Origin: Paenibacillus periandrae
GTDB lineage: Bacteria > Bacillota > Bacilli > Paenibacillales > NBRC-103111
Assembly (NCBI RefSeq): GCF_022458865.1
Contig: NZ_JAJNMU010000003.1
Span: 1 to 64,000 of the forward strand
Length of the DNA stretch: 64,000 bases
Direction of reading: 5' to 3'
Position numbers and translations under genes: made by a program. Below are positions 35,483 through 44,381 of this stretch, in pieces. Below the pieces are notes generated by a model. It was not told where the DNA came from. It saw only the letters and a program-made list of their open reading frames with translations, and did not search any database. Each line of letters opens with the position of its first letter. Position 1 is the stretch's first letter.

Positions 35483-35558
35483 CAGCCGGAGAATCGACGT
35501 ATCTGGATTGTCGCTCACAAATATGGCTATGTGTTCATGATACGTCGATTGACGGCTG
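35483..35558 (+). repeat. Long inverted repeat downstream of leuA
   Basis: CAGCCG...AATCGACGTATC at 35483-35503 is the reverse complement of GATACGTCGATT...CGGCTG at 35539-35558, interrupted by 2-3 unpaired bases, giving 18 paired positions around a 35-base loop. No T-run follows on either strand. It could be a processed or protein-bound terminator, or a small mobile repeat. Confidence 0.5.
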
Positions 35559-35635
35559 CAAAAAGCGGCTAGTATGCATCATCGAGCTTCTTTCATCGTT
35601 TGGCCAGATAACTGCCATTGGAAAGGGTGAGGACG

Positions 35636-36471
35636 ATGGACCGGATTGTTAAGTATTATGAGACCTTTGATGAATGGGGACGTTTGGACCGGGAACCTTT
35701 GGAATTCAACATCAATTGGCACTTTATTCAGCAATATTTGCCTGGTCATGGAGCAGTTCTCGACAATGGCGCGGGTCCCGGTAAATATGCAATGAAGCTG
35801 GCACAGCTTGGATACAAGGTAACGCTGACCGATCTGACACCGAAGCTGGTTGAGTTAGCGAGGACTAAGCGGAAGATTTAAGCCTGTTGGAGCAATTTAC
35901 TGCTTTTGAGGTTGCTGATGCGACAGATTTAAGCCGGTTTACAGACGGTCAATTCGCAGCTTCCTTGATGCTCGGGCCGTTGTACCATTTGCAGCAGGCA
36001 GCGGATCGGGTAGCCGCTGTGCAGGAGCTGAACCGGGTTACAGAAATGAATGGAATCGTGTTCGTGGCTTTTATGCCACGAGTACGCCATGTGCTAAGCT
36101 CACTGCTGTCACCCGTAAATTGGAAACCCAACGATGAGGCTGAGGCGATTATTCGCTTTATGGAAACCGGTACATTTGACCATCAGAATGAGGGCAGATT
36201 TACAGGAGCTTACTACTATAACATAGAAGAGATTCAACCATTTATGGAGACTCACGGTTTTGAAACGTTAAAAATCATCGGTTCCTCCAATATCGGTTCC
36301 CTGCTCTCACAGGACCAATGGAATTACTGGAAGGAACGTGGGGATGAGGAAATGAAAAAGATTTTCGACATATTTCTCAGGACAGCTGAAAACCCTTATG
36401 TGTTAGGTGCTTCATCCCATATTTTGTATATTGGCAGGAAAAAATATAGTCAAAAATGTGTGAATATTTAG
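35636..36471 (+). pseudogene. SAM-dependent methyltransferase, frameshifted
   Basis: The first part (ATG 35636, MDRIVKYYETFDEWGRLDRE) contains the class I SAM-binding loop VLDNGAGPGKYAMKLAQLGY and ends at TAA 35879 after ELARTKRKI. The second frame carries on at once: reading one base differently across AAGCGGAAGATTTAAGC gives ...TK-AEDLSLLEQFTAFEVADATDL, then LGPLYHLQQ and the C-terminal half to 36471. The expected protein is about 280 residues and both halves are full length, so a single-base deletion near 35869 is the simplest explanation. It could be a real mutation or a sequencing error. Role unknown; the family includes many small-molecule methyltransferases. Confidence 0.8.
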
Positions 36472-36489
36472 AATTGTAAAATCAGGAAA

Positions 36490-36522
36490 AAGGGCTGTGG
36501 ATATTACTTATCCACAGCCCTT
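36490..36522 (-). terminator. Perfect hairpin containing a DnaA box
   Basis: AAGGGCTGTGGAT and ATCCACAGCCCTT form a 13-bp perfect stem with a 7-nt loop. The T-run is on the minus-strand side (CCCTTTTTCC), yet the nearest gene ending here is on the plus strand. One arm and the loop contain an exact DnaA box, so termination and DnaA binding would compete. Confidence 0.5.
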
Positions 36523-36714
36523 GTGTATAGTGGGGGTAAGTGGTGTGAGTGCTGGTACAGCAACGTTTTTTTGTCCTCCTATTTCTGGTCAAAGCGGGAT
36601 AACTTTTTCACAATCAGCCTGTGGATAATGTGGATAAACCTGTTGATAAGAAATAGAAGTATTGATTGTTAAGTAAATATAACGGTATCGTTTTGTGGAC
36701 AAGATTGTGGATAA
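36490..36714. promoter_or_regulatory. DnaA-box cluster
   Basis: Exact DnaA boxes occur at 36508-36516 (TTATCCACA, plus) and at 36620-36628, 36629-36637 and 36706-36714 (TGTGGATAA, i.e. the box on the minus strand). Two of these are directly abutting. One-mismatch boxes lie at 36496-36504 (TGTGGATAT), 36641-36649 (TGTTGATAA) and 36694-36702 (TGTGGACAA). Seven sites fall in 225 bases of a 333-base intergenic gap. The rest of the gap is AT-rich. No replication gene is adjacent. Confidence 0.75.
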
Positions 36715-36804
36715 TAACAAACTGTCTTTTACTTTATAAATTGCATATAAAGGGAATATTTAGGGGATGTTACTCCCGTTAAGGGTTGGCGGGAGGTGGT
36801 CAGT

Positions 36805-39297
36805 TTGTCGAAAAGGCCGAAAAATAGCAAAATGCTTTGGCAGTGGTTCATTGTATGTCTCATTAGCATGCTGGTGTACGATTGCTCGTCGATGGGTACT
36901 TGTGTACTTGCGGAGCAGGAAAATCAAGAAAATCGTTGGAATCATTTTTCTCCATTAAGTAAACAAATCGTATTACTTTCAATTCCAGGTTTATCTTTTA
37001 TGGAAATAGGCTGGGCAGGAAGCAATGGTGTGCTGGGGTTGCCTCAGAAGGAAGATCAGGAAACCGTCTTAACGGAATGGATGCCTCATTTGAAGGCACT
37101 TGGGCTTCACGCTGGATGGGGTGCAATGAATATTCGGACCCCAGCAAAAGGCTTGGAGAATGTATATGTATCCATGGGTGCAGGGCAGTGGGCTGAAGCA
37201 GATTCGAACGTACAAAGCCTGAATCAGGGTGAACGCGTAGATCAAGAGTTGGTAGGACCGTTTTATCGTCGTCTTACGGGGCAAGAAGCTGATGGAAACA
37301 TAATAATCCCAACAATCGCTAATATTCACCGTAAGAATGCAGCCAATTGGTATCAGGCAACTCCCGGACAATTGGGTGAGCTGCTGCGAGCAGCGGGAGT
37401 AAGCTTAAGTGTATGGGGAAATATGGATCATGCCCGTAGTAAAGCTTGGGATAATGGCAATCATTTTGCAGCAGTCATAGATAAGAGATTCCGCAGGTAT
37501 GCACCACTGCTTGTTATGGATAAAAAGGGTACGGTTGCCGATGGAGATGTTGGCGGTCAAGGGCTGCTGGTGAATCATGATCGTCCATATGGGGTGGCCA
37601 CTCATTACAGCTGGTTAATGGAAAAATGGAAAGGACAAAGCTCACCCGCCCTCACTGTTATGGAGCTGGGTGATTTGGGACGCCTGTATGAGGAACGAAA
37701 CAGTTATGATCAAGCTGCTTTCGGGAGGTTGAAGCAGAAAATCCTGTCGGAGATCGATCAATTCATTGGACAGCTGGCTGCTTCTGTGGATACTGTATCG
37801 GGTGGAGCTGCGGAGTTATGGATAATGAGCCCACAGGTGAATGTTGATGCACTGAAGCAGAAGGCGCTTTTGGCACCGATTGTTCGTTATGTACCGTCAG
37901 GCGAGGAAGGGTTGTTAACATCTGCTACTACCAGGCGCAGCGGAGTTGTATCACTGGTTGATCTGGCACCGACCTTATTACAGGCGTATGGACTTGCGAC
38001 TCCCAAGGAGATGATCGGTTTCCCAATAACCTCTGAGGTTACGCCTGATGCTCTGGAGCACTTGTTACAGGATGTGGGCCGTATGCAGCGTGTATACAAG
38101 CTTCGCCCCAGCCTGCTGTATGGACTCGCGATCTATGAGATTGTTGTTATGCTTCTTGTATTAATAGCGGTGCTGTTCAAATCGTTTCGACCTATCCGGG
38201 ATAAGGAAAAAATGCTTTGGCGGGCATTGTTATTTTCATTGCTGCTCCTGCCAGCGGGGCTGCTGGCGATGGGCTGGCTGCCAACAGCCTCTACTGCGTC
38301 AACGGAAGCTGTGGCGCTCATGATCACCTTTGTACTGTGTGCAAGCTTAGCACTGGCATGGGCGGCCAAGCATCCCAAGTATATGATGCTTGGTTTATTC
38401 TGGTGTGGACTTATCGTGAGTCTGCTTATTTTTTACGATGGCTTGCATGAAGCAAAAGCGATGAAGGGCTCCGTACTTGGTTATGATGTGATGATAGGGG
38501 CTCGTTATTACGGGATCGGCAATGAGTTCATGGGCGTCCTGCTCGGGAGCGCGCTGCTCGCACTTACTGCGCTAGCCCAGGCTCAGCAGCTCACACGCCG
38601 GCGCAAGCCGCTGGGTACTGCGCTGCCTTGGCGGCATACGGACGGCCTCCAAGGCAGCATACCGCCAGCACAAGCGGCGGGACGAACGGAAGGGCGGAAC
38701 GCCTGGCTGCCGGCGGCGGCAGTTGGCGCGGTCGTCACCGGCTACCTCGCGGCGCCGGGGCTTGGCACGAACGCCGGCGGTGCTTTATCCGCGGCGGCGG
38801 GGTTTGGCGCGCTGGGCGCGCGCCTCGCAGGCTGGCGCAGCTGGAAGCGGCTGGCGCCAGCCCTCGCGCTGCTGCTCGGCGCAGCGCTCGGGGCCTTGTG
38901 GCTGCTGAACGCAGGTGCAGCCACTGGACTTGCGGCCGATGGGCAAAGCCATATCGGCCGTGCCTTCGGGTCGCTGGGGCAAGGGCGGCTCGATGTTATA
39001 GGTGCGACCATCATGAGGAAGCTGAATATGAATGGGCATCTGATTATGGTATCGGCCTGGAGCAAGGTGCTGATCACGGGGCTCCTGGTCATGACGGTTC
39101 TGGTGCTGCGGCCGCGGGGACGGTTTCAGCAATGGCAGCGGCGTTATCCTTATCTGATGCATGGCTGTGCAGCCAATGCGATCGGTTCGATTGCTGCTCT
39201 GCTGCTGAACGATTCGGGTATTGTTGCAGCAGCTACGATGATCATATATGGCAGTGTTCCCTTGCTGTTATTAAGGCTTGATGACATCAAAGGGTGA
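36805..39297 (+). CDS. Large membrane protein with alkaline-phosphatase-superfamily-like ectodomain
   Basis: 830 residues from TTG 36805, six bases after GGGAGGTG; a GTG at 36796 lies inside that site. A membrane segment (WQWFIVCLISMLVY) is followed by about 390 extracellular residues. The start IVLLSIPGLSFMEIG and the end VVSLVDLAPTLLQAYGLATP...MIGFPI resemble the conserved ends of alkaline-phosphatase-type hydrolases, but the classic metal triad is not obvious. From about residue 430 there are some ten hydrophobic segments. A GC-rich, Ala/Gly-rich stretch at 38530-38990 contrasts with the rest of the gene. Function unknown. It lies just downstream of the DnaA-box cluster. Confidence 0.75.
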   Translation: MSKRPKNSKMLWQWFIVCLISMLVYDCSSMGTCVLAEQENQENRWNHFSPLSKQIVLLSIPGLSFMEIGWAGSNGVLGLPQKEDQETVLTEWMPHLKALGLHAGWGAMNIRTPAKGLENVYVSMGAGQWAEADSNVQSLNQGERVDQELVGPFYRRLTGQEADGNIIIPTIANIHRKNAANWYQATPGQLGELLRAAGVSLSVWGNMDHARSKAWDNGNHFAAVIDKRFRRYAPLLVMDKKGTVADGDVGGQGLLVNHDRPYGVATHYSWLMEKWKGQSSPALTVMELGDLGRLYEERNSYDQAAFGRLKQKILSEIDQFIGQLAASVDTVSGGAAELWIMSPQVNVDALKQKALLAPIVRYVPSGEEGLLTSATTRRSGVVSLVDLAPTLLQAYGLATPKEMIGFPITSEVTPDALEHLLQDVGRMQRVYKLRPSLLYGLAIYEIVVMLLVLIAVLFKSFRPIRDKEKMLWRALLFSLLLLPAGLLAMGWLPTASTASTEAVALMITFVLCASLALAWAAKHPKYMMLGLFWCGLIVSLLIFYDGLHEAKAMKGSVLGYDVMIGARYYGIGNEFMGVLLGSALLALTALAQAQQLTRRRKPLGTALPWRHTDGLQGSIPPAQAAGRTEGRNAWLPAAAVGAVVTGYLAAPGLGTNAGGALSAAAGFGALGARLAGWRSWKRLAPALALLLGAALGALWLLNAGAATGLAADGQSHIGRAFGSLGQGRLDVIGATIMRKLNMNGHLIMVSAWSKVLITGLLVMTVLVLRPRGRFQQWQRRYPYLMHGCAANAIGSIAALLLNDSGIVAAATMIIYGSVPLLLLRLDDIKG

Positions 39298-39356
39298 GCG
39301 TAGCGGCATTTCGCAAGCATCGTCGGTCCCATTCATAAAGTTAATGAGGTTTATAG

Positions 39357-41321
39357 CTACTCAGCTAACTGCTCCCACTGCTCGTAGCAGTCAGCAAGCT
39401 CGACTTTTTTGCCTTCGATGGCTTCATTTGTCTGCTGCACGCGTACATAGTCATTGAAAACCTCCGGCTCGGCAAGCTCGGCCTCCAAGGCTGCCAGCTC
39501 ATCCTCAAGCTGCGCTATCGTTTGCTCCAGCTGTTCGAGCTTACGCTGGCGTGCGCGGTCCTCGCGCTTTGCCTGTTTGCCAGACTCGTATCCGCCGCTT
39601 CCTGCATCTACCGCTGGTTGACTGGTATTGGCAGCGGCAGCTTTACCATCGGTGCTCTTGCTTTTGGCTGCCTCTAGTAGAAGCCGCTGCCGTTCGATCT
39701 CAGCAAGCTCCTGCTTTTTCTCGACATAGTCGTCGTAGTTACCTAAATAAGCGGTGACACCAGCACGCGTCAATTCCAGCATCGATTCAGCCATTTTGTT
39801 TAAAAAATATCGGTCATGCGATATAAACAGCAGCGTTCCCTCATAATCCATAAGAGCGGATTCCAGCACCTCACGGCTGTACAAATCCAGATGGTTGGTC
39901 GGCTCATCGAGAATAAGAACATTGGCTTTTTGCAGCATCAGCTTGGCCAATGCGACTCTCGCCTTCTCGCCGCCGCTCAACGAGGAAATCTTTTTGAACA
40001 CGTCCTCACCGCTGAACAAAAAGCTGCCCAATACCTTGCGAATTCGAGCCTCCTCAATATGGGAGAAAGCGTTCCATACCTCGTCAATGATTGTATTGGA
40101 CGGATTCAGCCCGGATTGCTCCTGGTCATAATATCCGATTTTTACATTAGAGCCCCAATCGATTATACCTCGCGATGGCTGCTGCTGACCCATTAAGGCT
40201 TTGAGCAGCGTCGATTTGCCAATCCCGTTAGGACCAATCAAGGCAGCGGTATCGCCTCGGCGCAGCTGGAAGGAAACATCCTTTAGCAGGGGCTTGGTTT
40301 GATCGTACGATACGGCTACATGCTGGACGTTCAGCACTTCCTTGCCTGTCGCCTGCTCGACCTCGAAGGTAAAATGGGCTCTTTTCAAATCACCCATAGG
40401 CTTGTCAAGCCTGTCCATTTTGTCGAGTGCTTTACGCCGGCTCTGTGCACGTTTGGTTGTGGAAGCTCGAACAATATTTTTCTGAACGAACTCCTCCATT
40501 TTGGCGATCTCACCCTGCTGTTTTTCAAACTGCTTCAGTTGAGTCTCATAGTCAGCCTGCTTTGTATCGACATATTTGGAGTAATTGCCGGTGTAACGGC
40601 GTGAATGCGTCCGTTCGATTTCGTAGATAGCATCAACCAAGGCATCCAGAAAATAACGGTCATGCGAAACGACCAGAATAGCGCCGGAATATGAGCGTAA
40701 ATAGCCCTCCAGCCAGGTCAGTGTAGGGATATCCAGGTGGTTCGTAGGCTCATCCAGGAGCAGTAAATCTGGCGCTTGCAGCAGCATCTTGGCCAAGGCC
40801 AGCCGTGTTTTTTGACCGCCACTTAACGTGTTAACGGAGGTTTCCGGTGCAAAATCGCCAAAGCCCATCCCATGCAGCACCCCGCGAATCCGCGCTTCGG
40901 CTTCATAGCCTCCCTGCTCCTTGAACCACTCGGAGCGTGCGGCATACTTTTTCATTGTGTCTTCCGTCTGTTTCTCATCAGCCAGTACAGCAGGGTCGGC
41001 CATCATAATCTCCAGCTGACGGAGCTCCTGCTCGGCTTCCTCCAAATGCGTGAATACGCTTTTCATTTCTTCCCAGATCGAACGGTCCGACATGAGACCA
41101 CTGTTCTGCTTTAAATAGCCAATTTTCGTTTCCTTGGCCTTGAACAGCTCACCCGAGTCATAAGACATTTCACCAGCGATAATTTGCAGCAGCGTTGATT
41201 TGCCGGCGCCGTTAACACCGACCAGTCCAATCCGTTCACGAGCCTCAATTTGCAACGATATATTTGAAAGCACAGCGGAAATGCCGTAGCTTTTCGATAT
41301 TCCTGATACTTGCAGCAGCAT
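39357..41321 (-). CDS. ABC-F family ATPase (YdiF/Uup-like)
   Basis: 654 residues, two ABC domains and no membrane segments. Domain 1: Walker A GLVGVNGAGKSTLLQI, signature LSGGQKTRLALA, Walker B LLLLDEPTNHLD. Domain 2: Walker A ALIGPNGIGKSTLLKA, signature LSGGEKARVALA, Walker B VLILDEPTNHLD. The interdomain linker (P-site tRNA interaction motif) is basic: RASTTKRAQSRRKALDKMDRLDKP. The C-terminal 90 residues form a coiled coil (LEQLEQTIAQLEDELAALEAEL). Such proteins act on ribosomes as translation factors or antibiotic-protection factors; this length and layout fit YdiF-type. The start is ATG 41321 with GGGAGG upstream; a TTG 15 bases earlier lies in the site. Converges with the membrane protein gene. 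Confidence 0.92.
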   Translation of the reverse strand: MLLQVSGISKSYGISAVLSNISLQIEARERIGLVGVNGAGKSTLLQIIAGEMSYDSGELFKAKETKIGYLKQNSGLMSDRSIWEEMKSVFTHLEEAEQELRQLEIMMADPAVLADEKQTEDTMKKYAARSEWFKEQGGYEAEARIRGVLHGMGFGDFAPETSVNTLSGGQKTRLALAKMLLQAPDLLLLDEPTNHLDIPTLTWLEGYLRSYSGAILVVSHDRYFLDALVDAIYEIERTHSRRYTGNYSKYVDTKQADYETQLKQFEKQQGEIAKMEEFVQKNIVRASTTKRAQSRRKALDKMDRLDKPMGDLKRAHFTFEVEQATGKEVLNVQHVAVSYDQTKPLLKDVSFQLRRGDTAALIGPNGIGKSTLLKALMGQQQPSRGIIDWGSNVKIGYYDQEQSGLNPSNTIIDEVWNAFSHIEEARIRKVLGSFLFSGEDVFKKISSLSGGEKARVALAKLMLQKANVLILDEPTNHLDLYSREVLESALMDYEGTLLFISHDRYFLNKMAESMLELTRAGVTAYLGNYDDYVEKKQELAEIERQRLLLEAAKSKSTDGKAAAANTSQPAVDAGSGGYESGKQAKREDRARQRKLEQLEQTIAQLEDELAALEAELAEPEVFNDYVRVQQTNEAIEGKKVELADCYEQWEQLAE

Positions 41322-41633
41322 ACATAATCCTCCCAAATGGTTAAAAGCGTATCTTGTAATAAAATATGTCCAAAGGTCCTTTAGTCAGCACCAAATCGTA
41401 CAAGTGTGCTTAGAAAACGCGTTTCGTGATCCCACGATGACTTTTTGAACAACCTATACCAGTGTATCATGTTCGCGGTTATTTTTCAGCTTGTAAGCTT
41501 TAAGGACACTTGCTGCGTTTTCTTTTGATAGCCTCTCGTTTATGTTAAAATATAGCCTACTCATCTCTGTTGAAAAGGGATTTGCAGTCGGGTTATACCC
41601 ACCGTTTAGCTGAAGAAGGAAGGGAGGATTGCT
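41322..41633. other. Divergent intergenic region
   Basis: 312 bases between the ABC-F gene (minus) and the helicase-like gene (plus). No open frame, strong hairpin or known leader is visible. On the plus strand, TTGATA at 41525-41530 with AAATAT at 41548-41553 (spacing 17) is a weak promoter candidate. I see no ribosome-stalling leader peptide, such as those that control resistance-type ABC-F genes. Confidence 0.4.
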
Positions 41634-42401
41634 ATGATCGAGTTTACGGAAATAGGAGTCGAACTGACGCAGGAGGAACGCAGTGAATATGCGTTATCTG
41701 AAGCGAGAGCTCAGGAAAGGATTGCGGCTGAGGCCTCAAGAAAAGTGGATATCGTCAGATCGCTGCTGAGCAAGCATTCGGACGAAAGAGTGCTCGTGCT
41801 AGGGCAATATTTGAACCAGCTGGAGCGGATCGCTCAGTTAGTCGATGCACCACTCATTACAGGCAAAATGGCAAGTCGTAAGCGTGACGAGCTGTATGAG
41901 CAATTCCGGCAAGGTGAGCTTCAAACCTTGATTGTCTTCAAGGCCGCCAAATCAACTATCGATATACCTGACGCGTATGTGATGATTCAAGTATCGGGAT
42001 CATTCGGTTCAAAAAAGGAAGAGTCACAGCAGCTAATTCGTCATGTGTATCCTGAGTCGGACGGTGGCCATGCCTGCATATACTCGGTTGTTACCAGAGA
42101 TACGAAGGAGCAGAATTATGCCACACAAAGACAGCGATTTTTAAGCGAGCAGGGTTGTGACTACACGATTATCGAAGCTGCTGTCATTGATGAGCGTCCT
42201 GGAAACCCTGCTTCCCTGGATTCAGGCGCTGCAGCCTCGCTGCCGTCTATTAAGCAGGGGGCCCCTGCCTGGAAGGCATTGCTGCCCACACTTCAGGCGC
42301 AGGCTTCTATGGAAGTTGCGGCTGCACCAGCATCACAGGAAGCAACCTCCAAGCTGTTATCTCTCGACGATTATCGAACGAGAAAGCGTAATCGCAGCTG
42401 A
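41634..42401 (+). CDS. XPB/ERCC3-like helicase C-terminal half, motif VI degenerate
   Basis: 255 residues, starting ATG 41634 after GGGAGG. It begins where the second RecA-like domain of XPB-type helicases begins: GVELTQEERSEYAL, IVRSLLSKH, RVLVLGQYLNQLERIA, APLITGKMASRKRDELYEQF, IVFKAAKSTIDIPDAYVMIQVSGSFGSKKEESQQ. The N-terminal ATPase domain (Walker A, DEAD/DEVH) is absent. Motif VI, normally Q-x-x-G-R-x-x-R, reads QQLIRHVYPESD, and the VSK-A-N-F-A segment of motif V is VFKAAKSTI. The C-terminal 80 residues are low-complexity and end LDDYRTRKRNRS. It cannot be an active helicase, but the frame is intact with a good ribosome site. It may be a recruited DNA-binding or regulatory protein, or a recent remnant. 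Confidence 0.75.
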   Translation: MIEFTEIGVELTQEERSEYALSEARAQERIAAEASRKVDIVRSLLSKHSDERVLVLGQYLNQLERIAQLVDAPLITGKMASRKRDELYEQFRQGELQTLIVFKAAKSTIDIPDAYVMIQVSGSFGSKKEESQQLIRHVYPESDGGHACIYSVVTRDTKEQNYATQRQRFLSEQGCDYTIIEAAVIDERPGNPASLDSGAAASLPSIKQGAPAWKALLPTLQAQASMEVAAAPASQEATSKLLSLDDYRTRKRNRS

Positions 42402-42621
42402 GTCCGATGTACAGGTTATGCGAATTGTAGAAATGTTGGATTCGAGAGGCTGTCAGTTATGACCAGCAGTACGATCCAATGGTAAGCGGCAGCAAATGAG
42501 CGGAAAATGCCGGATTGTGATAAGGGCAATCCACCCTGCTGACACCGAATACTGTTTTTCTTCTCATGATATGTTAGAATGATGTTAATCACGTTGCGAA
42601 CCATCAAGGAGAGGCCTTGCC

Positions 42622-43257
42622 ATGAATATCAAAGAATGGAAAATAGAGCTGCGACGCCGGGCCGAGGCGCAAAGAAATGGCCTGACGCCGACTGAACGCA
42701 GCACCAAATCAGCACGCATTAATGAACTGATGCTACGCCGTATTGATGAGGTTTTGGAATCACGTACGAAGCTGGGCCGAAAGCCCACGATATTTACGTA
42801 TATGCCGATTAAGTCTGAGGTCGATATCACTCCGATTATGGAGTCGTGTTGGGCCCGAGAGTACCGTGTGCTTATCCCCAAGGTGCAGCCAGAGCAAAAG
42901 CTGAAGCTGTATGAAATTCGCTCCTATTCCGATCTCGAAAAAGGGAAATATGGGATACCGGAGCCAGCGGCTGATACACCGCAGCATTCGATCGATATCC
43001 GACATATTGATGTGGTTCTTGTACCGGGCTTGGCATTTGATTCCCATTTGGGAAGGCTGGGTTACGGCGGAGGCTACTACGATCGGTTCATGCAGCAATA
43101 TGTCCGGTCAGGATATACGAAGCCTTATATTATTGCTGGCGCCTTTGACGCTCAAATTATTCAGGAAGTTCCTATGGGGCTGTTCGATTTTCGCTTGGAT
43201 GAGTTGATTACGGAAGCGAGAACGATACGTGCACCCAAAACAACAAAATCGACTTAA
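42622..43257 (+). CDS. 5-formyltetrahydrofolate cyclo-ligase
   Basis: 211 residues. The nucleotide/folate motif VLVPGLAFDSHLGRLGYGGGYYDRF is unmistakable, with FTYMPIKSEVDITPI and YGIPEP earlier. It converts 5-formyl-THF to 5,10-methenyl-THF with ATP. The ATG at 42622 has AAGGAGAGG upstream. The next gene, moaC, is 87 bases away. In many Bacillota this gene lies next to Moco genes, which is why the Moco block starts here. Confidence 0.93.
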   Translation: MNIKEWKIELRRRAEAQRNGLTPTERSTKSARINELMLRRIDEVLESRTKLGRKPTIFTYMPIKSEVDITPIMESCWAREYRVLIPKVQPEQKLKLYEIRSYSDLEKGKYGIPEPAADTPQHSIDIRHIDVVLVPGLAFDSHLGRLGYGGGYYDRFMQQYVRSGYTKPYIIAGAFDAQIIQEVPMGLFDFRLDELITEARTIRAPKTTKST

Positions 43258-43344
43258 AGCACGATTGTAATTGATCTGTCTGATGATGTGTCTTTATTTC
43301 TCGCCGCTCTTTACTATCATCTGAATCGAAAGGAGTCTTTCCAT

Positions 43345-43839
43345 GTGACCGAGCCAATGCCGTTAACCCATTTTAATGAACAGGGTCGAGCCCGGATGGT
43401 CGACATATCGGACAAGCAGGAGACCAGCCGCGTCGCTACCGCACGGACAACCGTTACGATGCAGCCGTCCACGCTGGAGCTGATCAAAGAAGGAAGGATT
43501 GGGAAGGGAGATGTTCTGGCGGTATCCCAGGTTGCGGCGGTTATGGCTGCCAAGAAAACATCCGACTGGATTCCGATGTGCCATCCCCTATCCTTGACGG
43601 GTGTAGATGTCCGCTTCTCCGATAATGGAATGAATGAATTATACATAGAAGCAAGTGTCAGGACCAAGGGCCTGACCGGCGTTGAGATGGAGGCACTGAC
43701 CGCTGTCTCGGCGGCTGCACTCACCGTGTATGATATGTGTAAGGCAGCGGAAAAAGGAATGATCATCGGCCCTACGCTGCTGGTTAGCAAAACAGGTGGT
43801 AAAAGCGGCGATTTTCATAGAAATGACACTGATTCTTAA
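43345..43839 (+). CDS. moaC: Cyclic pyranopterin monophosphate synthase
   Basis: 164 residues from GTG 43345, eight bases after AAAGGAGT; an ATG one base earlier is out of frame and meets TGA at once. The family core is complete: [16 protein letters not shown], the [14 protein letters not shown] signature with catalytic His, [28 protein letters not shown] with the Lys and Asp, and the basic KTGGKSG near the end. It forms cPMP from the MoaA product in molybdenum cofactor synthesis. moaB follows 41 bases later. Confidence 0.95.
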   Translation: MTEPMPLTHFNEQGRARMVDISDKQETSRVATARTTVTMQPSTLELIKEGRIGKGDVLAVSQVAAVMAAKKTSDWIPMCHPLSLTGVDVRFSDNGMNELYIEASVRTKGLTGVEMEALTAVSAAALTVYDMCKAAEKGMIIGPTLLVSKTGGKSGDFHRNDTDS

Positions 43840-43880
43840 TAACTATACGTTACAATGGAGCCATGGGGAGGAGTAAGCTT

Positions 43881-44381
43881 ATGCGTTGGAAGGTGGCGAT
43901 TTTGACCGCAAGCGACCGAGGTTTCCGAGGAGAGCGGGAAGATACGAGCGCCCAGGTCATTCGTGAGTTGATTGAAGAAGAAATCAATGGAGAAATCATT
44001 GAGTATCGGGTCGTACCGGACGAGAAAGATGAGATTATGGCTGCATTGATAGAAATGACCGATTACTTCAAGGTCGATCTGATTTTGACGACTGGAGGAA
44101 CCGGTCTTGCTGCAAGAGATGTAACACCGGAAGCGACTCTTGCTGTAATTGATCGACAGGCCCCGGGCTTTGCCGAAGCAATGCGTATGATTTCTATGCA
44201 AAAAACACCCAAAGCGATGCTGTCCAGAGCGGTTTCCGGGCTGCGCGGCAGAACCCTCATTATTAACCTGCCGGGAAGTCCCAAGGGTGTCTCTGAAAAT
44301 TTGGAGGCAATCATGGGCCAATTGCCGCATGCACTTGGCATTTTGACCGGCCTTGTAGGAGATCATGGCAATGAAACCTGA
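43881..44381 (+). CDS. moaB: Molybdenum cofactor biosynthesis protein MoaB/MogA
   Basis: 166 residues. TASDRGFRGEREDTS, LILTTGGTGLAARDVTPEATLAV (the G-G-T-G molybdopterin-binding loop) and TLIINLPGSPKGVSENLEAI identify the MoaB/MogA fold. It adenylylates molybdopterin before Mo insertion. The start is ATG 43881, with GGGGAGGAG seven bases upstream; an ATG 18 bases earlier overlaps that site. The next gene overlaps its 3' end by 11-17 bases. Confidence 0.94.
   Translation: MRWKVAILTASDRGFRGEREDTSAQVIRELIEEEINGEIIEYRVVPDEKDEIMAALIEMTDYFKVDLILTTGGTGLAARDVTPEATLAVIDRQAPGFAEAMRMISMQKTPKAMLSRAVSGLRGRTLIINLPGSPKGVSENLEAIMGQLPHALGILTGLVGDHGNET

Noticed and set aside
36490..36714. Chromosomal origin of replication
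   Set aside because: DnaA boxes are present but dnaA/dnaN and a clear DnaA-trio or AT-rich unwinding block beside a box array are not; better read as a titration or regulatory cluster.
38628..39281. 217-codon frame in the GC-rich part of the membrane protein gene
   Set aside because: High-GC sequence has few stop codons; the peptide is Arg/Gly low-complexity and lies inside a long, motif-bearing frame.
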